Shown: positions 32,301 through 43,659 of the stretch, piece by piece
Position numbering within the stretch: position 1 is the stretch's first letter
Layout: each line of letters begins with the position of its first letter
NCBI RefSeq assembly: GCF_000500935.1
Contig: NC_022998.1
Location: 806,001 to 870,000, forward strand
Reading direction: 5' to 3'
Source: Spiroplasma apis B31
GTDB lineage: Bacteria > Bacillota_I > Bacilli_A > Mycoplasmatales > Mycoplasmataceae
DNA length: 64,000 nt
Notes under the pieces: generated by a model
Told to the model about the DNA's origin: nothing
Database searches by the model: none
Seen by the model: only the letters and a program-made list of their open reading frames with translations
Translations under genes and position numbers: made by a program

Positions 32301-33841
32301 ATTCCATCTTTAATTATTTCCATTATGTTTCCTATTTCTGATTCGATTGTATTTTTATCTTCAAGCATTTCATTTGTGATATTAGTTAAATCTGTTGTGA
32401 ACTTTGAAATAGGTTTTGATGGTTTAATTAAAATATCAAACTTTTTAGAAGTCCCATTTTTATAATCGTAAACATTGGCTCCAAATTCAATTATTTCGTC
32501 ATATTCTGGTGATAAACCTGTTGTTTCTAAGTCAAATACCACAAATTTAGCTTCTCTTAGTTTAGTTTGCTTAGGATTTTTTACAAATCAGAAATCGTCA
32601 TCCAACATAACGACTTCACTTCCATAAATTAATTTTAAATCTTGATCGCTTTGAATAGAATCATTTGCATTTTTTAACGCCCAATAGGCATCAGGAAATG
32701 ATTGGACATTTAGGTGGTCTGTAATAGCAATGGCTTTTCAACCCCATCTTTTAGCAGTTTCAATATATTCTTTTACAAAACTAACACCATCCATTGCACT
32801 CATTTTGGTATGAGTATGAAGTTCCACCCTTTTATCAACTGCATTATCATTTCTTAAAACTGTTTTTGATTCAATTTTCTGAAATTTATCTATGTAAAAA
32901 ATATAGTTTTTTTCATATTCTGAGTAAATGTATTTTCCGTTGAAAGCTACTCAATCATCTTTGTTTATTATTTGATCTTCATAACCCGCAAAAAAACTTT
33001 TGTTATCATCAGTACATTCATCAAAATAAGTTGGATTAGAGTCTGACTGAAAAAAGACACACAAAACTGATGATTTACCATCTGTTATTGGAAGGTGGTA
33101 TATCTTTCTTCCGGTTTTAGAAACACGAGCACTTTTTGAAATTAATTGACCATGTATTGTGACATTTTGAGCATTTTCTTCTAAATCAGCAATACTCTCA
33201 TAAGTTGGAGTTTCTAAAAGAACTTTAGTAGATTTATATTTAGGTTTTTTTGCAACAACAGTTGTATTTTGTCTTAAATGATTTTCATTATAAAACGAAG
33301 CATCTTCGTACATTTTCTTCACGTCATTCAATGCATTTGACTCTAAATCATTTTTAACAATAACAGATAAGTTGATATTTGTAAAACCGTACTTGATTAA
33401 TTTATTTTTATAGTAATCAGAATGCATATCGAGAAGATTTTTTTCTAATTCATTTTCAGCATAAAAAATAACCGTTCTATTATCAACATTGTATTCTATT
33501 AGTTTTGGAGAAAGAGTTTTAATTGTACCCGTCTTGACTTCAGCTTTTTTATCTTTTATGTATTCTATATAATTTCAAATTAACTCTTTATTATAGTTTG
33601 TATTTTCAACTTGTAAGTTTAGTTTAGTTGGTAAAAATGTATTGTTAACTAACTCTGATTCTAATCTTTCAAGTAAAATAATCGGCAAGAAATCTTTAAG
33701 CTTAACAAATATGCGTAACATTTTTAAAGAATTTATGAATTCAGATTTTTTATATAAATGAGCATCCTTAAAATAAAGAGTTTCCTCTTCACTTAAAAAG
33801 ATACTTAATTTATCGAAAAACTCCTTCAAACTTTTATCCAT
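29399..33841 (-). CDS. polC: DNA polymerase III alpha subunit, Gram-positive PolC type
   Basis: A 1480-residue replicative polymerase with built-in proofreading. In order there is an N-terminal domain, an OB fold near 240, a PHP domain starting [15 protein letters not shown] near 325, an inserted DnaQ-like 3'-5' exonuclease ([10 protein letters not shown] with acidic pair near 425, and HRADYDA near 570), the second PHP part, a zinc-finger-like CPNC/CPEC pair in the polymerase domain, and the catalytic [13 protein letters not shown] near 985. The polymerase is followed by helix-hairpin-helix motifs and ends in LAFDF, a likely sliding-clamp binding peptide. It is spread over many TGA codons. 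Confidence 0.97.
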
Positions 33842-33856
33842 TTTTCCTCCAAATAG

Positions 33857-35101
33857 TTAAACAATAAAATCTTTTATAGTAACAGCGATTAATAATCCCA
33901 AAAATAAGACCCCACCAATGGTGTAAATAATAATTTTGTACTTTTGAGGAATTTCTCTTCTAATAATCATTTCTATGAAAAGTTCTACAACTTTGTAACC
34001 ATCAAAAGGAGGGAAAAACATCAAATTCAAAATAAATAAATTAGCACTAATCATTGCAACATATAAGAAAAATTGATCTGCTGATTGCAACATTGTTGCC
34101 GTTTGTCCAGCTATTCCAATTGGTCCTGAAAGTTGAGAAAAATGTCCAGTAAATATCATACCTAGTGATTTGATAATCGATAATGATTGATCAAATGTTT
34201 CTTTTCAACCCGCAAGATAAGCTTCGTTTGATGATTTATAAAACCTATCAGGCGAAGCAATACCAACATTTTGTCCAGATTCATAATATAAATTGTCATT
34301 TATATCCGTACTTGACATTTCAGTAATTCTTCCATCTTTGTAACCATCTAAGGCTAAACCTGAGAATTTATCTACTTTTTTATATTGGAACATAATTTGT
34401 ACATTTTTATGGTTTTCACTACGTTTCAAATTATCGATAAAATTATAGACCGTTTTTTTGTAATCGACTGCTTGTTGAGAACTTATCTCATTAATCTTAT
34501 CGTCGCATTTAGTTGTTTCATCACAAATATTATCAAAAATAAATTCATTTGTATCAAAGTCCTTTAAAGTTCAACCTCAAATAACATATTGTTGATTGAT
34601 ATCGACTTTATCTGTTTTGAGAAGCTTTTTTTCTTCTTTTTCAATCAGTTTATATGCGATTTTATTTTGGTCATATTTAGCTCCGAAGTAAGACATATCA
34701 TTCTTTTTAACTTGGGTGCTGGCAAATATTATTGTAAATAAAAGTAATGCAATAAATAAATTCATTAGTGGACCTGCAATAATGAAAAAAAATCTTTTTC
34801 ATCTAGCAATATAATCCATCTGTCTTTCCTTGGGTACAACCACATCTTCGCGGTCTTTTGGTGGATCAACTTTATCTGATGCAATTGAACAATAACCACC
34901 TAATGGGAATGCTCTGATTGATATTCAAGTTTCTTTTCCCTTAAAAACAAATATTCTTGGTCCAAATCCAATCGAGAATTCATATACATATGCCTTAGAT
35001 AATCTGGCAACAATAAAGTGTCCGAACTCATGTATTGTTATTAAAGCTAGTAATGCAAAGATTCCAACAAAAAATCCAAGCACGATCATTAGACTACTCA
35101 T
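33857..35101 (-). CDS. rseP: Site-2 intramembrane zinc protease RseP-like
   Basis: A 414-residue membrane metalloprotease. HEFGH (24-28) in the first membrane segment binds zinc, and the matching NLMFFPPFDG motif in the third segment region (near 345) supplies the Asp ligand. A PDZ-like stretch sits between them but is poorly conserved and carries a long acidic insertion (about 135-290). Segments are near 8-30, 110-130, 320-345 and 385-408. The ATG directly follows the dxr stop. It probably clears signal peptide remnants or a membrane regulator. Confidence 0.92.
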
Positions 35102-36235
35102 TTAATTTACCTCATTAATTAATTGTATTGTTTTTTTTCGTATTTTTGAATCAAAATTCGAAATATCTTCGTATGTATTCAATATTATATTCTCCGTATT
35201 CTCAAATACTTGTAAAACAATTTCTGTAATTTGATTAAATTTTAACTTATTGTTTAAAAAATAATCAACACATATCTCATTTGCTGCATTCATCGCAATA
35301 GCTTTTGAGTTTTCCTTACCAAGAATTGATAGTGCCATTTTAATTGGTGGAAATCTTTTTTGATCTATCTCACTAAAATTTAAACTTAAGTTTTTTTGAA
35401 AACTTAAGTTTTTTTGTCCTTCAAAATTAGTTCTCAGTGGATATTCAAGAAAATAATTGATTACTTGCTTCATATCTGGCACCGACATTTGTGATATTAT
35501 CGAACCATCAGCATAACCTACCATAGAATGTACAATCGATTCAGGATGTACTAACGTACAAATATTTTTGATTTTGAACAAATGGAATGCTTCAAGAATT
35601 TCAAATGCTTTATTAAACATAGTAGCGCTATCAATAGTGATTTTAGCTCCCATGTTTCAATTTGGATGATTCAAAGCTCTTTCTAAAGTAACATTTTTAG
35701 TTTCCTCAAGCGAAATGCTTCTAAACGGACCACCAGAAGCTGTTAAATAAAGGATTTCTGGTTTATTTTTACTATCGAGACATTGAAAAATAGCACAATG
35801 TTCTGAATCTAGGGGATAAATTTTAGCCTTTTCATGATTAACTAATAAATTCGAGATTAAATCACCCGCAACCACAAAAGATTCCTTGTTAGCATTTAGA
35901 ATAATTGAGTTTTTCTTAATTGCTTCTAGGGTTACTTTAAGACCAAAAAAACCTGATAAAGCATTAACAACAATATCATGTTTTAAAGTCAATAGTTTAC
36001 AAATATCATCATTTATAAATTTAACATTCGGAAACTCTTGTTGTCATTTTTCTGGATCTTGTGAAACGTAAATCATTTGAATATTTGGAAAAGTAGCTAT
36101 CATTTCTTTCAAATTCTTTGTATTGTTACCAACACTCAAACCAACTATTTCAAACTCGGTTTTTTTAAATGTTAAAACATCTATTGTTTGTTGACCGACA
36201 TTACCCGAAGCACCAAATAAAATTAATTTTTTCAT
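35102..36235 (-). CDS. dxr: 1-deoxy-D-xylulose 5-phosphate reductoisomerase
   Basis: A 377-residue NADPH enzyme converting DXP to MEP, the first committed step of the pathway that ispH ends. The nucleotide-binding motif is GASGNVGQQ (8-16). The metal and substrate residues are in PLDSEHCAIFQ, TASGGPFR and KITIDSATMFNK, all intact. A short duplicated stretch (KNLSFQKNLSLNFS near 275) is visible in protein and DNA. Directly adjoining stops and starts join it to cdsA and rseP. Confidence 0.95.
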
Positions 36236-37285
36236 CTATACGAAAACTATTATCAAAAATAGAACAGCAAATGATAAAATGACCGAGTCCATTCTATCTA
36301 AGAATCCACCATGTCCTGGGATGATTTTTGAAAAATCCTTAATATTTGCGCTACGTTTCACTCATGAAAATAGTAAGTCACCAAACAAACCAATTATCGG
36401 AAATAATAAGCTAAAAATCACATAAAATGCTATAACAGTGTAGTTATTACCAGATCTTGATTGTAATTCAGAAATAGCTGAATTAAATGGTTTAAAATCT
36501 GGTAATAAATATAAAAAAATTACAGAATAAATTATCCCAAATACTGTTGCACTAGATAAACCTATTAATGCACCTTCTCAAGTTTTTTTTGGACTTATTT
36601 TAGGAGCTAAAGGTGTTTTACCTAAATTAACTCCACCAATATATGCAAAAGTGTCAGCAAATATGATCATTAACCATATTCAAACCGCTGTATTAAATGA
36701 ATATTCAGGAGTTGTGTTGTAAGGTCTTTGTAAATCTAAAGAAGTGATTGTAAAAGCCTTTATCCCAAATGTTATCAGTAAACAAATTACAAAATTTATT
36801 CCTGTATTTTTAAACCCTATAGACTTATCTAGTAATCCTAAAATGATGTAGAAAAGAAAAATCATCGGGAAAAGTAAGGTAAATTGTCAGGTTGCAAATC
36901 AGTTGTCCATATTTAATAATCGATAAAATGAGAAATTATATAAGTCTTTTGACACAGGGAAAAAATATAAAATCACATTTAAACTTATTAATATTAGTTG
37001 TTGATATCACTTTTTAAAACCTAATGCCCTATTTATTTCAAAAATACTGATCGATAGTACTGCAATATTCATTAATATTGAAAAATAAGAAGCAATTTCA
37101 ATATTTTTTGAGTTCGGTAGATAAGAATATAAGGCACCAGTTAAAACATATAAACTTAATAGTATTAACAAAATAATAGCAGACAAAGTTCTAACTTTTA
37201 AAACACTCATACCTGTTGTTGTTTTAAAACTAACATCTAGGTTTTTTTCTTCGAAATTATTGTTGTCTTGCATTTTATTTTTCAT
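36236..37285 (-). CDS. cdsA: Phosphatidate cytidylyltransferase
   Basis: A 349-residue polytopic enzyme making CDP-diacylglycerol from phosphatidate and CTP. The C-terminal signature (KRSANIKDFSKIIPGHGG, then FLDRMDS) is complete, with the preceding SPKKTWEG motif near 250. There are about eight membrane segments. An extra N-terminal polar stretch of 30 residues precedes the first segment. GGAG of its ribosome binding site overlaps the end of uppS. It supplies phospholipid precursors in the uppS-cdsA-dxr-rseP operon. Confidence 0.95.
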
Positions 37286-37287
37286 AA

Positions 37288-37995
37288 CTACTCCTTAATT
37301 GTTCCAAATCTTCTATCTCTTTTATAATAATCCTCTATCGCCTTTTCAAAATGTATTTCATCAAATTCTGGTCAGAAAGTGGTTGTGAAATACAATTCTG
37401 CGTATGCTGCTTGTAGTAGCATAAAATTACTCAAACGTTTTTCGCCACCAGTTCTAATCAAAAAATCAATATTTGGTGAATCTTTCGTATAAAAGTACTT
37501 ACTAATGTCATTATATTGTAGATTATCAACATTAACATTGTTTTTTTTGATTTCTTGACACAAAGCCTTCAAACTGTTTTCTAATTCTTCACTAGTTCCA
37601 TAATCAATGGCAATATTAACAACTATTTCATTTAAGTTTGCTGTCTTTTTTTCAATATTTTCAAGATATTTACGAGTTGCATTAGGAACTTTTGTTCTTC
37701 TTCCAACCCAAACTATTTTGATTCCCTCATCGATAAATTTTTGTTGTTTTTCTTTGCTAAATATTTCTCCTGGAAACTTCATTAAATACTTAACCTCAAT
37801 ATTTGGTCTGTTTCAGTTTTCAGTGGAAAAACAAAATAAACTTAAAAACTTAATATTATGTTTTTTTGCAATCATAATAGTTGAAAATATTTTTTCTATA
37901 CCAACTTTATGTCCGTATGTTCGATTTTTATTTTGTAACTTTGCCCAACGACCATTGCCATCCAATATAATTGCTACATGATTCAATTCTTTCAT
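37288..37995 (-). CDS. uppS: Undecaprenyl (polyprenyl) diphosphate synthase
   Basis: A 235-residue cis-prenyltransferase extending farnesyl diphosphate with IPP. The P-loop-like motif HVAIILDGNGRWA is at residues 6-18, with FCFSTENW near 56-63 and DFLIRTGGEKRLSNF near 186 closing the active site. Trp codons are TGA. In a wall-less cell the C55 lipid may serve glycan or surface polymer synthesis. Six bases separate it from pepP upstream. Confidence 0.95.
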
Positions 37996-38000
37996 AGAAA

Positions 38001-39071
38001 TTACTTATTTTTTGTAATTTGCAATGATCTTAGTGGTGTTGTTAAATATTCATATCCTGATTCTGTTACTAAAATATCATCTTCAATTCTAACTCCACCA
38101 AGACCAGGGATGTAAATTCCTGGTTCAACTGTGACACACATTCCAGGTACTAATGGTTTATCACCTGTAACAGAGTTATAAGGTTCTTCGTGAATTTCTA
38201 TACCCAAACCGTGACCTGTTCCATGAGTGAAATATTGTCCATAACCCTTTTCTTCGATGTAATCGAAACAAATTTTATGAATTTCTTTACCCAAAACACC
38301 TGGTTTTATTGCATCGATACCTGCTTGTTGAGATTCATAAACTATTTGATAAATCTCTTTCATTTTAACATTTTGATCATTATAGATTGCAAATGTTCTT
38401 GTCTGGTCTGAACAATAACCATTATAGTAGCAACCCATGTCTAAGGTTACAAAGTCCCCTTCTTCGATCACTTTATCTGTTGGTACAGCGTGTGGCTTGC
38501 TACCATTAACTCCAGAAGCAACAATCGTATCAAAACTTAGTTTTTGTGCTCCGTTTTTCAAAAATGAGTCACTAACAAATCTAGCTAATTGTAATTCAGT
38601 AATACCAGGTTTAACATAATCCAAAACTTCTAAAAATACTTGATGTGTTATCTCACAAGCTTTTTTAATTTGTTCGATCTCTCAACTATCCTTAACCATT
38701 CTAACCGCTTCAAAGTTATATTCAGCTAACTCAGCATCTAATGATTTAGCAAACCTTTTGGCTTCGTTGACAAATACTCAATCTGACTCAAATATTATTT
38801 TTTTGATATTATTCTCTTTGATTATATTGTTCATCAATTGAAAAGGATTTCCAAAACCAACAATCTCATCAATATTCAATAATAAGTTGCTTTCCTTAGC
38901 AGCAGTAATATATCTTCCATCAACAAATAGATAGCTTTTATTTTTTGTAAATAAAATATACCCTAACGAAGATGGGAATCTTGAGAATCAGTATCTATTT
39001 TGGGGAGAGTACAATAAAATAGCCTCCGCATTGTTTTCTTCTAATATTTTTAATAAAAGCTCTTTTTTCAT
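38001..39071 (-). CDS. pepP: Xaa-Pro aminopeptidase family protein (M24)
   Basis: A 356-residue pita-bread metallopeptidase. The N-terminal creatinase-like domain (1-125) is followed by the catalytic domain with metal ligands in TLDMGCYYNGYCSD (two Asp near 213 and 224), HGTGHGLG (His near 289), VTVEPGIY (Glu) and VRIEDD (Glu near 335). It removes N-terminal residues before proline. The stop is six bases from the uppS ATG. A further pepP-type assignment, such as pepQ-like substrate use, cannot be excluded. Confidence 0.92.
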
Positions 39072-39120
39072 AATATATTCCTCTCATTTAGCTTAAAAAA
39101 AAGAGACACAAAAAGCATCC

Positions 39121-39264
39121 CTATTTTTTTTGTTTATGTACTTGATGTGCATTACATTTAAAGCAATGTTTTTTTACTTCGATTTTTTCTTTTCTTTTGT
39201 CATTCTTAGCAATATAATTTTCTTCTTTGCAGATTGAACAACGTAAGATAACTCCTTCGCGCAT
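39121..39264 (-). CDS. rpmG: Ribosomal protein L33
   Basis: A 47-residue zinc-binding L33. The two CxxC pairs, CSIC (residues 9-12) and CFKC (32-35), are the C+ form's zinc ligands. AAGGAGG sits ten bases before the ATG. This gene is too short for usual ORF length limits. It is followed by pepP after about 50 bases with no strong terminator. Confidence 0.93.
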   Translation of the reverse strand: MREGVILRCSICKEENYIAKNDKRKEKIEVKKHCFKCNAHQVHKQKK

Positions 39265-39465
39265 AGTAATAGCCTCCTTGGTTATTTAAGATATAAGCAA
39301 GTTAATGATATCAAAAAAAACTATAAAATATAACATTTTTCTTACTTTTTTTAGATATATTCTTGAAAAAAGATTTTCTTTTTTTCATTTTAAATTATTT
39401 TATAGTTTTAAAAAACCTTTTAATGTTCTTATAGACAAACTTATAAGGTGTATTATTAACACATA

Positions 39466-39471
39466 TATAAT
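39466..39471 (+). promoter_or_regulatory. -10 box for the first plus-strand lipoprotein
   Basis: TATAAT lies 30 bases before the ATG and upstream of GGGAGG. No convincing -35 is present, which is common in mollicutes. Confidence 0.6.
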
Positions 39472-39501
39472 GTATTTTATATATAGGGAGGATAAAAAAA
39501 T

Positions 39502-40659
39502 ATGAAAAAACTATTAAGCTTATTAGGAGCTATGGGAATGTTGGCATCAACTGGTGCGACAGTTGTTTCTTGTGGAAAAAAAGACACAGAAGAAAAAAAG
39601 CCAGAAGAAGAAAATAAACCAGAAGAAGAAAATAAACCAGAAGAAGAAAATAAACCAGAAGAAGAAAATAAACCAGAAGAAGAAAATAAACCAGAAGAAG
39701 AAAATAACATAGTAAAATCTGTAACAATTAGTAAGAAAACTATAGATAAAAAAGCAGGGACATCAACTGTAAAAGTAGAATTAAATAAAAATCTGTCATC
39801 ATCTGATAAACTTACATTAATAAGTGATAAAGGTGACCTCTCAATATTAAAAATAGCTGATGGTGTACCCAATAGTAAAAATAGTCAGATATATGAGTTT
39901 AAAATAAATATCAAAAATGATTTACCCAAAGAAAAAACTACAGAAACATTAACTGCGTACTTTAATGGAAAATCTACTGATAAAAGTGTTGAGTTGTCAA
40001 TATCTACAAGAAGTGGATTTGATCTGAGTGTTATAGGCCAATTTATCAATGGAGAAGGTACTGTAGGAGGATTTAACAAGTTCGGTAATAAAGGTTTTTT
40101 ATCAATCACATCTGGAAATATGTCTAACCAAAATGCTATTTTAGAAGCAATAAAATTATATGTAAAAAATGTTTTAAACATACCAATAGTTAAGTTAATT
40201 TTTAAATTAGATGCTGAAAAAGTTATTAATATGTTGAATATCGAATATTTAGATGAGTCAAAAAATATAATAACCAACAATGAAAAAGTTGCATTTATAA
40301 AAATTTCGATAAAAGAAGGTCATGCCGATGATATAGATGATTATCACGCCTTTGGTACTGCCGAAGTAAAACTCGCAGAACAGAAAAAAATATCAGAGCT
40401 TATTACAACTTCTGATTTAGGAGAAATGACATTCAAGAATCTTGATGACCAGACAGAATTAAAGACAGCTCTACAAGAAAAATTATTAGCTGAAAATGAT
40501 AGTGAACCACTAGGTACAGCCTTTAAAACTAAGGATATTGAATTTGACAAAGTTGTAATTGACAAAGAAAAAAAGACTGGGTCAACTAAATTTAAGTTTT
40601 TGTTTAATAGTTCAATTCAAAACGATGCAGAGATAGATATCAAATTTACAATTGCATAA
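39502..40659 (+). CDS. Lipoprotein with PEEENK tandem repeat and SDKG domain
   Basis: A 385-residue surface lipoprotein. The signal ends in ATVVSCG (lipid Cys at 25). Six copies of PEEENK (residues 34-69) form a charged stalk. The following domain of about 95 residues carries the SDKG motif (near 114) and matches single modules in the genes at 41185 and 44582. The C-terminal half matches 41185-42234 throughout (SGFDLSVIGQFINGEG against SEFDLSLIGDFINGSG). No function is known. Its outer location and repeat suggest antigenic or host-contact variation. Confidence 0.88.
   Translation: MKKLLSLLGAMGMLASTGATVVSCGKKDTEEKKPEEENKPEEENKPEEENKPEEENKPEEENKPEEENNIVKSVTISKKTIDKKAGTSTVKVELNKNLSSSDKLTLISDKGDLSILKIADGVPNSKNSQIYEFKINIKNDLPKEKTTETLTAYFNGKSTDKSVELSISTRSGFDLSVIGQFINGEGTVGGFNKFGNKGFLSITSGNMSNQNAILEAIKLYVKNVLNIPIVKLIFKLDAEKVINMLNIEYLDESKNIITNNEKVAFIKISIKEGHADDIDDYHAFGTAEVKLAEQKKISELITTSDLGEMTFKNLDDQTELKTALQEKLLAENDSEPLGTAFKTKDIEFDKVVIDKEKKTGSTKFKFLFNSSIQNDAEIDIKFTIA
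39601..39708 (+). repeat. 18-bp coding tandem repeat, six copies
   Basis: Six head-to-tail copies of CCAGAAGAAGAAAATAAA, identical except the last base of the last copy. The unit is a multiple of three, so copy loss or gain keeps the frame and only changes stalk length. Confidence 0.97.
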
Positions 40660-40705
40660 GTTCAACATCATTTATATATTAAAAATAAATTAAAGTTTTC
40701 AAACA

Positions 40706-40732
40706 AACACTAGTTCTAGCTAGTGTTTTTAT
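40706..40732 (+). terminator. Terminator of the first plus-strand lipoprotein
   Basis: Arms AACACTAG and CTAGTGTT with a six-base loop are followed by T runs. Confidence 0.88.
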
Positions 40733-41152
40733 TTCCTAAATCATTATATTAATTTTATAAATGGTTATATTATTTCTTTTATGATCACAACACTTATAGG
40801 AATAACATTCACAAAAGTCATCATATATAAAAGCTTATTCACTATTTTAAAAGTAATTGAACAAAAGCAAAAACTTTGATTATTGATTAATTATTTTAAA
40901 TTGATAAAACTAGATAAAAATTGATTGTAATTTTGTACTTTTTATTATTTACTCACGAATAAATGAATTGATATAAATGATTTAATTCATATTTCACATA
41001 TAATAGAAACTTAAAAGCTTTTTTATTTTTTTAATTATTTATCTTTTATCTAAGAAACATTTGTTATTTATAATTTTAAAAGAAATTTAATGATTTAAAA
41101 AAACTTTTATTTCAACCTTTGTTAAATCTTAATAGTGTAATATTAGTTTATA
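40733..41152. other. Intergenic, about 420 bases, AT-rich
   Basis: No gene, tRNA or clear hairpin was seen. Base composition is more AT-rich than in flanking genes. The tail holds the next gene's promoter (TATAAT at 41153-41158). Confidence 0.5.
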
Positions 41153-41158
41153 TATAAT
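41153..41158 (+). promoter_or_regulatory. -10 box for the second plus-strand lipoprotein
   Basis: TATAAT lies 26 bases before the ATG, followed by AAGGAGGAG as ribosome binding site. The -35 is weak. Confidence 0.6.
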
Positions 41159-41184
41159 AAATTTATTATATAAGGAGGAGAAAA

Positions 41185-42234
41185 ATGAAAAAATTATTAA
41201 GCTTATTAGGAGCATTAGGAATGGTTGCATCAACTGGTGCAACAGTTGTTGCATGTGGAAAAACAACCACTGAAACAAGAGAAAGCAATGCTACAATCAT
41301 GTCTGTAACAACAGACAATGATACTATTAGTAAAAAATCAGGAGAATCTATTGTAAGTGTTAAATTAAAAGAAGCGTTATCATCTTCTGATAAACTAACA
41401 ATTACAAGTGACAAAGGTAATGAATCAATTTTAAAAATTGCCGATGGTGTAAAGAACAATAAGAACAATAAAATCTATGAATTCAAAATCACTTTAAAAG
41501 ACGACTTACCGCAAAAAGAAACTACAGAAAAATTGATTGTTAATTTGAATGGAAAAGCAACAAATAAAAGTACTGAAATATCAATTTCACCAAGAAGTGA
41601 ATTCGATCTAAGTCTTATTGGGGATTTCATTAATGGAAGTGGGTTAGTTGGAGGATTCAATCCATTCGGAAATAAAGGATTTCTTTCAATAGATTCTGGA
41701 AACATGTCTAACAAGATTTTTATTGAAGGAGCAGTTAAGAATTACGTGAAAAATGTTTTAGAATTAGAAATTGTTCAAGGATTTATAAAATTGGATGCAC
41801 AAACAGTTTTAAATATGGTACAAATAACTCATTTAGATAATTCAGGAAAAGAAGTTACTGGAAATAATGCTGTAGCATCAATTAAAATTACAGTTAAAGA
41901 TGGTCATGCTAATGATATTGAGGATTATCATGTTGTAGGAGAAGCGAAAGTAAAACTTGCTGAAAAGAAAAAAATATCAGAAATAATAAAGGATTTTAAT
42001 TTAGGAAATATAACATTAACTGACGAAAATAAATTAAAAGATGAAGTTTTAAATGCATTATTGTTCAAATATAATGATGATAATTTAAAAAATGCTTTTA
42101 AAAGTCAAGATGTTGAGCTAGACCAAGTTAAATATGATAAAAACACTAAATCTGGATCAGTTAAACTTAAATATAAATTTAATAGTTCAATCCAAAATGA
42201 TAAAGATACAGAAATTACATTCAAAGTTAATTAA
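41185..42234 (+). CDS. Lipoprotein with SDKG domain, paralog of 39502-40659
   Basis: A 349-residue lipoprotein with signal ending TVVACG (Cys24-25 region). Without the repeat stalk, it aligns from residue 35 to the end with its neighbour: SSSDKLTITSDKG against SSSDKLTLISDKG, GGFNPFGNKGFLSI against GGFNKFGNKGFLSI, and FNSSIQND near the C terminus in both. The last 130 residues also resemble the C-terminal domain of 44582-46237. Tandem duplication explains the pair. Function unknown, surface exposed. Confidence 0.88.
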   Translation: MKKLLSLLGALGMVASTGATVVACGKTTTETRESNATIMSVTTDNDTISKKSGESIVSVKLKEALSSSDKLTITSDKGNESILKIADGVKNNKNNKIYEFKITLKDDLPQKETTEKLIVNLNGKATNKSTEISISPRSEFDLSLIGDFINGSGLVGGFNPFGNKGFLSIDSGNMSNKIFIEGAVKNYVKNVLELEIVQGFIKLDAQTVLNMVQITHLDNSGKEVTGNNAVASIKITVKDGHANDIEDYHVVGEAKVKLAEKKKISEIIKDFNLGNITLTDENKLKDEVLNALLFKYNDDNLKNAFKSQDVELDQVKYDKNTKSGSVKLKYKFNSSIQNDKDTEITFKVN

Positions 42235-42285
42235 AAACGTTTAATCTTACCAAAGTAAGTTAAAAAGTATAAGTTTTAGAAACAT

Positions 42286-42310
42286 ACGCTAGCATAAGCT
42301 AGCGTTTTTT
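42286..42310 (+). terminator. Terminator of the second plus-strand lipoprotein
   Basis: Arms ACGCTAGC and GCTAGCGT with loop ATAA are followed by six T. Confidence 0.9.
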
Positions 42311-42658
42311 AATTGTTATTATATTAATTAACACTGCTCTAGATTTTGTTTAAAAAAAGATATGAGATATAGCAGTTATGTAAATTTATATGAATAATTA
42401 TCATGTTATAAAATTCGATTGTTTTTGATTACGAAATGAGTAATATCTCTTAATAGTGTGGAGTTTCTTTATTCGTTATTTTTTTAATATTATTTATAAT
42501 AAAATTTATCAAACTTTTCAATAAAGTTAATATATAAACCATTAAAAAGAAGGAAAACACAAATTACATTGCCATTCCCTCCTACCCCTTTTTTAGAAAT
42601 TATATAAAGTTTATGTTCAAAAATGTGTAAAATAATATTGATATTTAGGAGTGAATAA
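42311..42658. other. Intergenic, about 350 bases
   Basis: No gene seen. A pyrimidine-rich patch (CCCTCCTACCCC at 42577-42588) stands out from the AT-rich surroundings. The promoter of the next gene is not clear, but TTTAGGAG is its ribosome binding site. Confidence 0.45.
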
Positions 42659-43450
42659 ATGAAAAAGCTTATCAGTATACTTACTGCAACTACTTTAATA
42701 GCATCATCTACAGTTTCAGTAGTTGCTTGTAGTAGTAACGCTAACTTTAGAGAATTTAAATCATGAATAAAAAACGAAGATAGTTTTTTATTGTACATTG
42801 GAGCCAAAGATTGTGATTACTGTCAACAATTTGAAGACACATTAAAAATGACCAACAATGAATTAGAGCAACTATTAGCTAAAGCTAATAGTATATATAA
42901 TGCAAAACATAGTAATGAATCTGAAATAAATAACGGTGATTTGACTGATTTTGGTCGAAAAATAAAACACAATAAAATAGATTTTCATCAATTTATTACT
43001 GATGAAAAAGCAAATAATTGAAATGAAAATTGAAGTAAAAATATCTACAATTGGATCGTTGAACAAATAGTAAAAGTTTATATAAAAGTAAGATTTGAAA
43101 CAAAACCAGAAATTGAAGACAATTATAAAAGATATTATAAGATTGCTGAAGATAGAGTTAAAACCTACTTATCTTCTAATAGAGGGACACCATTCTATCT
43201 TTTGGTTAGAAATGGTAAACTTGTATTTTGAGAAGTAGGATTTGAAGGTGCAACTAACAACAATCATAAAGAAGCTTTAGAGAAATGATTTAAAACATTC
43301 GATGATGCACTTAATCAAGATCAAATAGAAATTAAAATAGCAGATAAAATTGATGGTTCGAAACCTTCTGAAGATAAAAAAGAAAGCTTATCAAATTTTA
43401 AAAAGTATAATTACAATTTAGACTTTAATAAATACATAAATAAGAAATAA
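42659..43450 (+). CDS. Lipoprotein with thioredoxin-like CxxC motif
   Basis: A 263-residue lipoprotein with signal ending VVACSS (Cys24). Directly after it comes a thioredoxin-fold pattern: SFLLYIGAKDCDYCQQF with CDYC near residues 53-56, a long helical insertion (about 75-155), then a GTPFYLLVRNGKLVFWEVGF strand pair with the cis-Pro (near 181). This fits an extracytoplasmic thiol oxidoreductase or thiol-binding lipoprotein. Several Trp are TGA-coded, so it shows only as fragments under the standard code. It stands alone between terminators. The redox role is inferred from motif spacing only. Confidence 0.82.
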
Positions 43451-43456
43451 AATCGT

Positions 43457-43494
43457 AAACCTAAGATTCCTTAACGAAAGTCTTAGGTTTTTTT
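43457..43494 (+). terminator. Terminator of the thioredoxin-like lipoprotein
   Basis: Ten-base arms AAACCTAAGA and TCTTAGGTTT are followed by seven T. Confidence 0.9.
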
Positions 43495-43659
43495 ATACTT
43501 CTAATAAAAAGTTTAATTATAAAATGTCTAGCATTAACATTCATTTTTAAAAGAATTCTAAAATCTAAAAATTTTTTTATATTGAAAATTATTCTCACTT
43601 TTTTGTGTATTATATTTATATGTGTATTAAATATTAATATACTAAAAGGAGAAAAATAT

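Noticed and set aside
39601-39708. Tandem repeat as a CRISPR array
   Set aside because: Units are directly adjacent without spacers and encode a peptide repeat in frame.
39477-39872. Minus-strand open frame with SSGLF repeats opposite the PEEENK repeat
   Set aside because: It is the complement of the 18-bp repeat in a real lipoprotein gene and has no start signals.
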